Below are positions 1-7,118 of a stretch of 14,018 nt of DNA, piece after piece (position 1 is the stretch's first letter; every line of letters begins with the position of its first letter). Below the pieces are notes generated by a model. It saw only the letters and a list, made by a program, of their open reading frames with translations. It was not told where the DNA came from and made no database searches. Where the stretch lies: contig CAZOVK010000062.1 in the NCBI GenBank assembly GCA_964583165.1, positions 1 through 14,018 of the forward strand. Reading direction: 5' to 3'. Origin of the DNA: CAZOVK01 sp964583165. Lineage in GTDB: Bacteria > Bacillota > Clostridia > Lachnospirales > WRAX01. The position numbers and the translations under genes are program-made.

Positions 1-969
1 GCTTTCTATGACCACATGCGGTATTTCCATGTTGGTTATGAGATTAGACCTGAGGAACTGAACGCTCTCGGCTGGCGTTGTATGGAAGAAAACATCAAAG
101 CGCAACAAGCTTTGCGAGAAAAGATGAACTTCTTAGGCACGCACGCGGAGTTTTTGGCGTATCTTTCGGACAACCCACGCGTCTATCCGCGCACGCCTGA
201 AGCTTTAGGGCGTATAATGAATGACTTTAACGCAAGTGTTCTCGCCAAAATGCCCGAATACTTTGAAAGGCTGGCTATTGCGCCCTGTAAAGCCGAACGT
301 CTTGACCCGCTCTATGAAGGCAATATGACTTTCGGTTATTTTGGCACTGAAAACGACGAAAACGGCAATATCGTAGGCGTTTATCGTTACAGTGGCGTGG
401 GCGTTGACGGCACGAAATGTCAGATTGGCACGGCCTCACTTATAGCACATGAGCTACAGCCCGGGCATCACTACCAAGAAAGCCTTGTGCGTGAGGACTT
501 AGACTTGCACCCGATTTTCAGGCGTTTCGGCAATACAGGTTATGGTGATGGCTGGGCTGAATATGCGGCCTGTTTGGCGGGCGAGATGGGGCTTTATGAT
601 AATTTGGACGAATATGGGCGGCTAGAGGGCGATAAATTCCTCTGTATGCGCCTGATAACTGACACGGGCATGAATGCGCTCGGTATGACGTTAGAAGAAG
701 CACAGCGCGTTATGAAGGATTATACATATGCGACAGAAAACATGGTAGCTACTGAGTTAGTGAGGTATTCGGCATGTATCCCCGCGCAGTGTTTGCCGTA
801 TAAGTTCGGCAAACTCAAGTTTTTAGAGCTTAGGGAGTGGTATAAGCGCGAAATGGGCGAAAAGTATGACATCAAGACGTTTCATAGGCTTGTGTTAGAC
901 GTGGGTAATGTGCCCCTGCCGCTTTTAGAGGAGTATTTAAGAAATGAGGTGGAAGATGCCAAACGTTAA
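1..969 (+). CDS. DUF885 family zinc metallopeptidase, C-terminal part (5' end outside window)
   Basis: The reading frame is already open at base 1, so the ATG at 16 is internal and the true start lies upstream. About 322 residues are visible, against a usual family length of roughly 550-600, so around 40% of the protein is missing at the left edge. The diagnostic motif is HELQPGHH (codons 448-471), the HExxPGHH form of the zinc-binding HExxH that marks DUF885 proteins. About 30 residues later, GDGWAEY (541-564) supplies a Glu (559-561) expected to be the third zinc ligand. No signal peptide can be judged because the N-terminus is absent. DUF885 proteins are thought to be metallopeptidases, often encoded near peptide transporters, but exact substrates are poorly known. 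The gene overlaps the next start, so the two are probably translationally coupled. Family assignment is firm; the substrate is not. Confidence 0.88.
   Translation, partial: AFYDHMRYFHVGYEIRPEELNALGWRCMEENIKAQQALREKMNFLGTHAEFLAYLSDNPRVYPRTPEALGRIMNDFNASVLAKMPEYFERLAIAPCKAERLDPLYEGNMTFGYFGTENDENGNIVGVYRYSGVGVDGTKCQIGTASLIAHELQPGHHYQESLVREDLDLHPIFRRFGNTGYGDGWAEYAACLAGEMGLYDNLDEYGRLEGDKFLCMRLITDTGMNALGMTLEEAQRVMKDYTYATENMVATELVRYSACIPAQCLPYKFGKLKFLELREWYKREMGEKYDIKTFHRLVLDVGNVPLPLLEEYLRNEVEDAKR
946..951 (+). promoter_or_regulatory. Ribosome binding site (GAGGTG) inside the DUF885 gene for the M14-like gene
   Basis: GAGGTG lies four bases before the ATG at 956, with its GAGG core six bases away. 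This favours 956 as the start of the next gene. A competing in-frame ATG at 944 has AGAGGAG (927-933) ten bases upstream, so that start cannot be excluded. Either choice puts the start inside the upstream gene. Confidence 0.5.
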
Positions 970-1843
970 ACGATACTTCATGCTTGAAAACATACCCATA
1001 ACAGAAATAGTGGGGGAGGGCGAAAAGACAGCAGTAATACTCGCGGGGGTTCATCCGGGCGAATATACGGCGATAGCGGCTTGCAGTGTTTTGGTTGAAC
1101 GCCTAACACATGCAAATGTTTTAGGCACAATCAAGATTGTGCATTGTGCGAATATACCTGGGTTCTTCGCAAAGGTTTCCGCTGCGAACCCTGTTGACGG
1201 AAAGAACCTAAACCGCGCTTTCCCGGGCGACAAACACGGCACAATTACACAGAAAATAGCCTATGCGTTAGAAGAAGAGCTGTTTTTCGGCGCAGATATG
1301 TTGTTAGATTTGCATGGGGGAGATTTGCATGAGGATTTAATGCCGATGGCTGTTTATGCGGTTAATTGTAGTGAAGCTGTGAGAGAAACGGCGCGAAATA
1401 TAGCAGAAAGCTTTGGCTTTGGGCATGTTGCGGGTATGGACTTTCCGCCGACGACGATTGGGCGCGGGGCGGCTTTGGGGATACCGTCTGTGGTAACGTT
1501 TCTAGGCGGGCGAGGATTAGTGATTGACGAAGAAGTTGAAACTTATGCGAATGGTGTTATAAATGCGCTTACTGCAAGTGGCTTTGTTGGGGGCGAAGTC
1601 AAGCGGTTTGATAACTCTTATTTTAATAGACTTGCGCCATTTACTGCCAATGTCAGCGGTCTGTGGCGACCTTGCGTAAGCCCTGGCGATTTCGTGACAA
1701 AAAACCAACTAATAGGCACTATAACTGACTTCTTCGGCGATACGCTGACCGAATACCGAGCCAAGTATGACGCGCAAGTTATCTGTGTTGTAACGTCCCT
1801 TGCGATAAACGAAAATGATTTGCTCTTTGAACTAGACAGATAG
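956..1843 (+). CDS. Succinylglutamate desuccinylase/aspartoacylase-like M14 zinc hydrolase
   Basis: Numbering is from ATG 956 (295 residues; ATG 944 would add four). The zinc site is clear: HPGE (H33, E36) matches the HxxE ligand pair and DLHGG (H120) supplies the third ligand. NLNRAFPG (N86, R87) matches the Asn-Arg pair that binds the substrate carboxylate in AstE and aspartoacylase. Family members remove acyl groups from N-acyl amino acids or act as carboxypeptidases. The C-terminal 80 residues resemble the beta-rich domain typical of this family. The oddity is at IPSVVTFLGG: the family normally has Glu just before this I/V/L-G, serving as the catalytic base/acid, and here it is Phe182. 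The protein may therefore be non-catalytic, use another acid, or act by a changed mechanism. No signal peptide is seen. It overlaps the DUF885 gene and precedes a peptide importer by nine bases, so its substrate probably comes from imported peptides (inference). Confidence 0.82.
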   Translation: MPNVKRYFMLENIPITEIVGEGEKTAVILAGVHPGEYTAIAACSVLVERLTHANVLGTIKIVHCANIPGFFAKVSAANPVDGKNLNRAFPGDKHGTITQKIAYALEEELFFGADMLLDLHGGDLHEDLMPMAVYAVNCSEAVRETARNIAESFGFGHVAGMDFPPTTIGRGAALGIPSVVTFLGGRGLVIDEEVETYANGVINALTASGFVGGEVKRFDNSYFNRLAPFTANVSGLWRPCVSPGDFVTKNQLIGTITDFFGDTLTEYRAKYDAQVICVVTSLAINENDLLFELDR

Positions 1844-1852
1844 GGGGTTAAA

Positions 1853-2779
1853 GTGCTTAAATACATAATTAAACGCTTGCTCATGGTGATACCTGTTCTG
1901 TTGTTTATTATTTTCATTGTGTTCTTTATCTTAAACATCACGCCCGGCGACCCTGCGCAACTGTTGTTGGGGCGTGACGCGCCACCCGAAGCCGTACAGA
2001 AATTGCGTGAAGATTTCGGATTAAACAAGCCGTTTTTGGCGCGTTATGTAGATTATGTAACGAGTGTTGCGCGTCTAAACTTCGGGAAGTCTTATCGCAC
2101 AAACAAGCCTGTGTATGACGAGATTCTGTCGCGCTTCCCGTTTACGGTTCAAATCGCGCTTATATCAGTGCTGGTGTCGCTGATTCTCGGTATACCTATG
2201 GGGATTCTGTCGGCAGTCAAGCGGTATTCGGGCATAGACATTACTCTGACCGTAACATCACTGTTACTGGCAAGTGTGCCCGGGTTTTGGCTCGCGCTGA
2301 TGATGATACTGATTTTTGCGGGTATGCTTATGTGGTTGCCGTCCAGTGGGGTAGGAACGTGGAAGAACCTCGTCATGCCCGTCTTGACTTTGGCGCTACC
2401 AAGTGCGGCTTTTTTAGCCCGAATGACCCGTACAACCATGTCGGAGGCCATGCGACAAGACTATATCCGAACGGCGAAGGCTAAGGGTGCTTCGAACACG
2501 CGCATTATCTGGCGACATGCACTTCAAAACGCACTGATGCCCGTTGTGACTGTAGTGGGCATGAGTTTCGCGGGGCTTATGGGTGGGGCGATGATAGCCG
2601 AAATCGTGTTCGGTCTACCCGGTATTGGCGCACTAATTCTTCAAGCGATTCAGATGAAGGACGCGCCGACTGTTATGGCTTGCACAATCCTTTTGGCCAC
2701 GCTGTTTATGTTGATAATGCTCGTTGTAGATATAATTTATGCCTACCTTGACCCACGCGTCAAGGCTCAATTCAAGTAG
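1853..2779 (+). CDS. dppB: Dipeptide/oligopeptide ABC transporter permease, DppB/OppB type
   Basis: This is one of the two membrane channel subunits of a peptide importer, 308 residues long, which is normal for the family. The N-terminus has the typical start (an IIKRLLMVIPVLL-type first membrane segment, then NITPGDPA), a periplasm-facing loop, and about five further hydrophobic segments. The cytoplasmic EAA coupling loop that docks onto the ATPases is visible from about residue 198 (EAMRQDYIRTAKAKGAS, then the RIIWRHALQNAL segment). The start is GTG 1853, preceded by a G-rich ribosome site (GGGGG) at the stop of the M14-like gene. It lies nine bases after that gene and twelve before the partner permease. 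The symbol follows the family; whether the substrate is dipeptides or longer peptides cannot be told from the permease alone. Confidence 0.94.
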   Translation: MLKYIIKRLLMVIPVLLFIIFIVFFILNITPGDPAQLLLGRDAPPEAVQKLREDFGLNKPFLARYVDYVTSVARLNFGKSYRTNKPVYDEILSRFPFTVQIALISVLVSLILGIPMGILSAVKRYSGIDITLTVTSLLLASVPGFWLALMMILIFAGMLMWLPSSGVGTWKNLVMPVLTLALPSAAFLARMTRTTMSEAMRQDYIRTAKAKGASNTRIIWRHALQNALMPVVTVVGMSFAGLMGGAMIAEIVFGLPGIGALILQAIQMKDAPTVMACTILLATLFMLIMLVVDIIYAYLDPRVKAQFK

Positions 2780-2791
2780 GGAGGGATTATT

Positions 2792-3664
2792 TTGGCTAAA
2801 CGTATGGTAATCCCACGCAAGATTTCACCGAATATGGAGATTTGGCTTAGACTTTGCAAGAACAAAGTCGCTATGGTGGGGCTTGTGATTGTCGAGCTGA
2901 TGTTTGTAGTCGCGATTGCGTCATTCTTCCTGGACTATGACACACAGATTGTTGCGCAAAACCCACAAATACGGCTTCAAGGGCCGAGCCTAGAGCATCT
3001 GTTCGGCACGGATAATTTCGGGCGCGATATGTTCTTGCGTACTATCTATGGGGCGAGGTATAGTTTAAGTTTCGGGCTTGTCTGCACGTTGATTGCGCTG
3101 ACGGGTGGTAGCCTTATTGGGGCAACGACTGCGTTTTTGGGCGGGCGTGTTGATAACTTCATTATGCGTATACTGGACGCTATTATGTGTATACCGGGGC
3201 TTCTGTTGTCACTTTCACTGGTTTCTGCACTCGGGACGGGGCTTAGAAGCATGATGATTGCGATTTCTATTTCGAGCATACCGGGTTTTGCGCGTGTTGT
3301 TCGCTCGCTTGTGCTTAGTGTAGCTCAAATGGACTATGTAGAAGCCGCAAAGGCTTGTGGCGTAAGCACACCCCGCATAATCGTTTATCATGTACTGCCA
3401 AACGCGATAGGTACAATACTCGTCAATGCGGCAATGGGTATAGCGGGGCTTATCATGGCCGCGGCGGGATTGTCGTTTATCGGCATGGGCATTCAGCCGC
3501 CAACACCCGAATGGGGCGCAATGTTATCCGAATCTACAATATTTATGCGCTCATATCCACACATGGTGCTCGTTCCCGGGCTTGCTATTGTGATTACGGC
3601 GTTAGCGTTTAATCTTTTGGGCGACGGTTTAGCCGAAGCACTTGACCCGCGTATGCGCGACTAA
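2792..3664 (+). CDS. dppC: Dipeptide/oligopeptide ABC transporter permease, DppC/OppC type
   Basis: This is the second channel subunit of the peptide importer, 290 residues. It has the short N-terminal cytoplasmic tail and first membrane helix of DppC proteins, followed by the hallmark FGTDNFGRDMFLRTIYGARYS, which is conserved just before the core transmembrane domain. The EAA loop that contacts the ATPase is VEAAKACGVSTPRIIVYHVLPNA. The C-terminus ends in the common LDPRMRD. The start is TTG 2792: GGGAGGG (2779-2785) stands six bases before it, whereas the next ATG at 2804 is too far from any ribosome site. It is expected to pair with the upstream permease in the inner membrane. It is followed after twelve bases by the first ATPase gene. 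Confidence 0.94.
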   Translation: MAKRMVIPRKISPNMEIWLRLCKNKVAMVGLVIVELMFVVAIASFFLDYDTQIVAQNPQIRLQGPSLEHLFGTDNFGRDMFLRTIYGARYSLSFGLVCTLIALTGGSLIGATTAFLGGRVDNFIMRILDAIMCIPGLLLSLSLVSALGTGLRSMMIAISISSIPGFARVVRSLVLSVAQMDYVEAAKACGVSTPRIIVYHVLPNAIGTILVNAAMGIAGLIMAAAGLSFIGMGIQPPTPEWGAMLSESTIFMRSYPHMVLVPGLAIVITALAFNLLGDGLAEALDPRMRD

Positions 3665-3676
3665 GGAGGTGGCAAC

Positions 3677-4666
3677 ATGGAACAACCATTTTTAGAAGTC
3701 AAGGATTTAGAGGTACAATACACGAGCCGCCGCCAAACCGCTCACGCCGTCAACCGCATAAGCTTCACCCTAAACCGCAAAGAAACACTCGGGCTTGTCG
3801 GTGAAACGGGCGCGGGCAAGACGACAACGGCACTTTCTATCATGCGCCTTTTGCCACTGGCGACAGGAAAGATTACGAACGGCACAATCAAGCTAGACGG
3901 AAAGCCGATTTTAGACATTTCAGAGCGCGAAATGCAGTTGATACGCGGTGAACAGATTTCTATGATTTTCCAAGACCCTATGACGAGCCTTAACCCCGTC
4001 ATTACCGTGGGCGACCAGGTTATGGAAGCCCTGATGTTACATAATCACCAACAGAAAAGCCGCGCCGAACTCATGGCGCGGACAGACGAGATGTTTCGGC
4101 TTGTGGGCATAAACCCCGAGCGCAAGAAACAATACCCGCATGAGTTTTCGGGCGGTATGAAACAGCGCGTTGTCATCGCGATTGCGCTGGCGTGTAACCC
4201 CGAACTGCTCATAGCTGACGAACCCACGACCGCTCTCGACGTGACCATACAGGCACAGGTGTTAGAGATGATGGACGAACTCAAACAGAAACTCGAAATG
4301 GCAATGATAATTATCACCCATGATTTGGGTATTGTCGCGAAAACATGCGACAAAGTGGCTGTGCTTTATGCGGGGGAGATTATCGAATACGGCACGTTTG
4401 AGGACTTCTTCTGTCAGAGTGAGAGGCGACACCCATACACAGAGGGGTTGTTGGGCTCAATACCTAGCATAGACAGCACGGAAGAGCGGCTACACCCGAT
4501 AGACGGGCTTATGCCTGACCCAACCGTTTTGCCAGAGGGTTGTAAGTTTCACCCGCGATGCCCAAAGTGTAAGGATATATGCAAAACACAACTGCCGAGT
4601 GACAACATTGTGAACGGGCATTTGGTGAAGTGTCATTTGTTCGCAGGAGGTGAAGGCGTTGAGTGA
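3677..4666 (+). CDS. dppD: Peptide ABC transporter ATPase, DppD/OppD type
   Basis: This is one of two nucleotide-binding subunits that power import, 329 residues, normal length. The ATPase motifs are complete: Walker A GETGAGKT (42-49), Q-loop Gln99 in IFQDP, signature FSGGMKQ (157-163), Walker B LLIADE (177-182) and switch His215 in IITHD. The C-terminal oligopeptide-transporter extension carries Cys289, Cys295, Cys302 and Cys319, the spaced cysteines that ligate a [4Fe-4S] cluster in characterised DppD/DppF-type subunits; Cys298 is additional. The start ATG 3677 follows AAGGAGGTGG (3663-3672). The 3' end overlaps the next ATPase gene by eight bases, which suggests coupled synthesis of the heterodimer. 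It sits on the cytoplasmic face of the two permeases. Confidence 0.95.
   Translation: MEQPFLEVKDLEVQYTSRRQTAHAVNRISFTLNRKETLGLVGETGAGKTTTALSIMRLLPLATGKITNGTIKLDGKPILDISEREMQLIRGEQISMIFQDPMTSLNPVITVGDQVMEALMLHNHQQKSRAELMARTDEMFRLVGINPERKKQYPHEFSGGMKQRVVIAIALACNPELLIADEPTTALDVTIQAQVLEMMDELKQKLEMAMIIITHDLGIVAKTCDKVAVLYAGEIIEYGTFEDFFCQSERRHPYTEGLLGSIPSIDSTEERLHPIDGLMPDPTVLPEGCKFHPRCPKCKDICKTQLPSDNIVNGHLVKCHLFAGGEGVE
4645..4653 (+). promoter_or_regulatory. Strong ribosome binding site that sets the second ATPase start
   Basis: AGGAGGTGA is a full match to the anti-Shine-Dalgarno core. It ends five bases before TTG 4659. The in-frame GTG at 4650 lies inside this site, so it cannot use it; TTG 4659 is therefore the better start, giving an eight-base overlap with the upstream gene. 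Confidence 0.8.
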
Positions 4667-5609
4667 GGTTTTGTTAGAAACCAGGGGGTTAAAGAAATAC
4701 TTTGATATAGGCAAGGCGAAACTACACGCTGTTGATGACGTGAACCTTTCAATAGAGCGCGGGAAAACGCTAGGTATAGTCGGTGAATCGGGTTGTGGAA
4801 AGACGACTTTGGGGCGGACGGTGTTAGGGTTACTGCCGGCGACTGCCGGTGAGGTGATTTTTTCGGGGCGTGACATAACGAAGTTTTCAAAGGCAGAGAA
4901 TAAGCAGTTGCGCAAATCCATGCAGATAATCTTTCAAGACCCATACTCGTCTATCAACCCGCGCCATAGTGTCGGCAATATCATAGGCGAGCCGATACTC
5001 GTGAATGGAATAATCAAGGACGCAAAACAGCGCAAAGACCGTGTGCTTGAGCTCATGCAGATTGTGGGTTTGGCAGAGCGACTTTATGACAGCTACCCTC
5101 ACGAACTAGACGGTGGGCGGCGTCAGCGCATAGGCATAGCACGGGCACTGTCTGTTGACCCCGAGTTTATAGTCTGTGACGAACCTGTCAGCGCGTTAGA
5201 CGTGAGTATTCAAGCGCAAATCCTGAATTTGCTTATGGACTTGCAACGTGACAGAGGGCTGACATATATGTTCATCACCCACGACTTGTCGGTTGTTCGG
5301 CATATCTCAACAGAAATAGCCGTCATGTACCTAGGGCAATGTGTAGAGCGCGCCGAAAGCAAGGAGCTGTTTCTGAACCCAAGACACCCATACACACAGG
5401 CGTTGTTATCGGCAATACCGATACCGAGCGCAAAGGCGCGCGAAACCAAGACACAGATAATTCGCGGCGAACTCACAAGCCCGATTAATCCAAAGGCAGG
5501 TTGCCGTTTTGCGAGTCGTTGCCCTCACTGCTCAGATGCTTGTACGCGCGAGAATATAGCGCTTAAAGAGGTTTCAACCAAGCATTATGTTGCTTGTGTA
5601 TTATTCTAA
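4659..5609 (+). CDS. dppF: Peptide ABC transporter ATPase, DppF/OppF type
   Basis: This is the partner nucleotide-binding subunit, 316 residues from TTG 4659. It has Walker A GESGCGKT (42-49), IFQDPYSSINPR after the Q-loop glutamine (typical of DppF/OppF), Walker B FIVCDE (170-175) and switch His208 in FITHD. The signature is LDGGRRQR (150-157) rather than LSGGQ, with Asp151 in place of the usual Ser. This variant is familiar in OppF-like subunits and probably pairs with the canonical signature of the partner, giving an asymmetric ATPase pair. The C-terminus (GCRFASRCPHCSDAC, then VACVLF) keeps the Cys pattern linked to a [4Fe-4S] cluster. An upstream GTG (4650) would add three residues but lies within the ribosome site. 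The binding-protein gene follows after fifteen bases. Confidence 0.94.
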   Translation: MSEVLLETRGLKKYFDIGKAKLHAVDDVNLSIERGKTLGIVGESGCGKTTLGRTVLGLLPATAGEVIFSGRDITKFSKAENKQLRKSMQIIFQDPYSSINPRHSVGNIIGEPILVNGIIKDAKQRKDRVLELMQIVGLAERLYDSYPHELDGGRRQRIGIARALSVDPEFIVCDEPVSALDVSIQAQILNLLMDLQRDRGLTYMFITHDLSVVRHISTEIAVMYLGQCVERAESKELFLNPRHPYTQALLSAIPIPSAKARETKTQIIRGELTSPINPKAGCRFASRCPHCSDACTRENIALKEVSTKHYVACVLF

Positions 5610-5624
5610 AACGGAGGTAATAAC

Positions 5625-7109
5625 ATGAAACGACTGTTTTCAATCCTTATGGCATTAGTGTTCGCGCTGACAGCATGTGGCGGCACGACAAGCACGAAGA
5701 AAGACACAATCGCTATGTACATGGGCATGAAGTACGAAAGCTTTGACCCTACAAGCGGCGTACCCTACACGGCGGACATACCCGCAAACGTGTTTGTGAA
5801 CCTTTGCAAATATGGCGAGGACGGCAAGCCAGCCGCGTATTTGGCGGAGAGTTGGGATGACAATGACGACTCAGTGACATTTCACTTGCGCAAGGACGCG
5901 AAGTTTTCTGATGGCTCAAATATCACGGCGGACGATGTAATCTATACGATAGACCGCTATATGGAAAAGCCTATGTATGCTCAATATTACGCGTTTATTT
6001 CGGCGTGGGAGAAGATAGATGACTATACGGTCAAGGTGACGAAATCAGCCGTTTATATTGATGTCGCGAATCTGTTCGCTTATACGTTCTCGGTTGTTCC
6101 TAAGGCCGTACATGAGAAAGACCCCGCCGCCTATGACAAACTGCCTTCTGTAGTCAGCGGTGCTTACAAGATTGACAGCATAGAAGCGGATGGAACGGTT
6201 AAGCTTGTAGCCAACGAAAATTTCTTTGAACCCGCGAAGATAAAGAAAGCTACACTAAAACCGCCAGTTGACCCCTCAACAGCCGCCGTGGCTCTCGAAA
6301 ACGGCGAAGTAGATATACTAATGGGTGTTTCTGTCGAACTACTTGACGTACTTGGAAAGAACAAGAACGTTGAGATACAAACAGAATCGGGCTACTCAAA
6401 CCGTATAGTCACATTCACAGGTGATGAGCTGAAAGAAGATATGAACTTGCGCATAGCTATGTTTCACGCGATAAATACATCAAATATTATTCTTGTTGCA
6501 AACGGCGGCCTCGGTCAACCCGCATCAACTATGTTGCCAGCGCGTCTTGCGGCTGACTACCAGAACACATTTGATTTTGTTGGCTATGACGAGGCGTTGG
6601 CGAAGGACTATATGTCTAAATCTAACTATGACGGCAAGCGCGTGTTTACAATCACCGTAGGTAACCCGTTAGATTCTATCATTGCGCAATCTATTCAGGC
6701 TGACCTAAAGAAAATCGGCATTCAGACAGAAATCGAAACGCTTGACGTTAACGGTTGGGCGACAAAACTACTTTCGGGACAACTTGAAATTAATATCCAA
6801 AGTTTCTACGCCATTTCGGCTTCACCCGAAGACTTCTCGCTGTTTGCGTCTACAGCGCCATACTACGGCATGTATATGGATATTCCACCACGTATGGACG
6901 AACTCGTGAACTCCCTCATGACAGACACAAGCAAAGACGCGCGCCGCGCCTACGCACAAGAATGCGCTAAAATCATGTACGAACGCGCTATAGTCGTACC
7001 GCTCTATGACAATACAAATTCATGCGCTCACTCAACAGGAATAACAAGCATTTCGCCGATACAGATAGCGACGGGTTCACTAAGACTTAGCACAATCGAT
7101 TTCAAATAG
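5625..7109 (+). CDS. dppA: Peptide ABC transporter substrate-binding lipoprotein, DppA/OppA type (SBP_bac_5)
   Basis: This is the extracytoplasmic receptor of the importer, 494 residues, close to the usual 500-550. Residues 1-17 form a lipoprotein signal peptide (MKR, hydrophobic stretch) with lipobox LTAC (15-18); Cys18 would be lipidated and anchor the protein to the membrane. The mature region shows the SBP_bac_5 pattern: ESWDDNDDSVTFHLRKDAKFSDG, DDVIYTIDR, VSGAYKI, and a C-terminal half with GNPLDSIIAQSIQADLKKIGI. The start ATG 5625 follows GGAGGT (5613-5618). The gene comes last in the transporter set, whereas in many dpp/opp operons it comes first, and no stem-loop follows it. Binding specificity cannot be read from sequence alone; dipeptide or short peptide is the reasonable default. 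Confidence 0.93.
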   Translation: MKRLFSILMALVFALTACGGTTSTKKDTIAMYMGMKYESFDPTSGVPYTADIPANVFVNLCKYGEDGKPAAYLAESWDDNDDSVTFHLRKDAKFSDGSNITADDVIYTIDRYMEKPMYAQYYAFISAWEKIDDYTVKVTKSAVYIDVANLFAYTFSVVPKAVHEKDPAAYDKLPSVVSGAYKIDSIEADGTVKLVANENFFEPAKIKKATLKPPVDPSTAAVALENGEVDILMGVSVELLDVLGKNKNVEIQTESGYSNRIVTFTGDELKEDMNLRIAMFHAINTSNIILVANGGLGQPASTMLPARLAADYQNTFDFVGYDEALAKDYMSKSNYDGKRVFTITVGNPLDSIIAQSIQADLKKIGIQTEIETLDVNGWATKLLSGQLEINIQSFYAISASPEDFSLFASTAPYYGMYMDIPPRMDELVNSLMTDTSKDARRAYAQECAKIMYERAIVVPLYDNTNSCAHSTGITSISPIQIATGSLRLSTIDFK

Positions 7110-7118
7110 GAGGGGCAT

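Noticed and set aside
1618..2028. Minus-strand open frame of 136 codons
   Set aside because: It lies wholly antisense to the M14-like gene and the first permease, shows no family motifs and has no ribosome site worth noting; it is a shadow of coding bias.
4490..4944. Two overlapping minus-strand frames across the ATPase junction
   Set aside because: Both are antisense to clear ATPase motifs and carry no recognisable domain.
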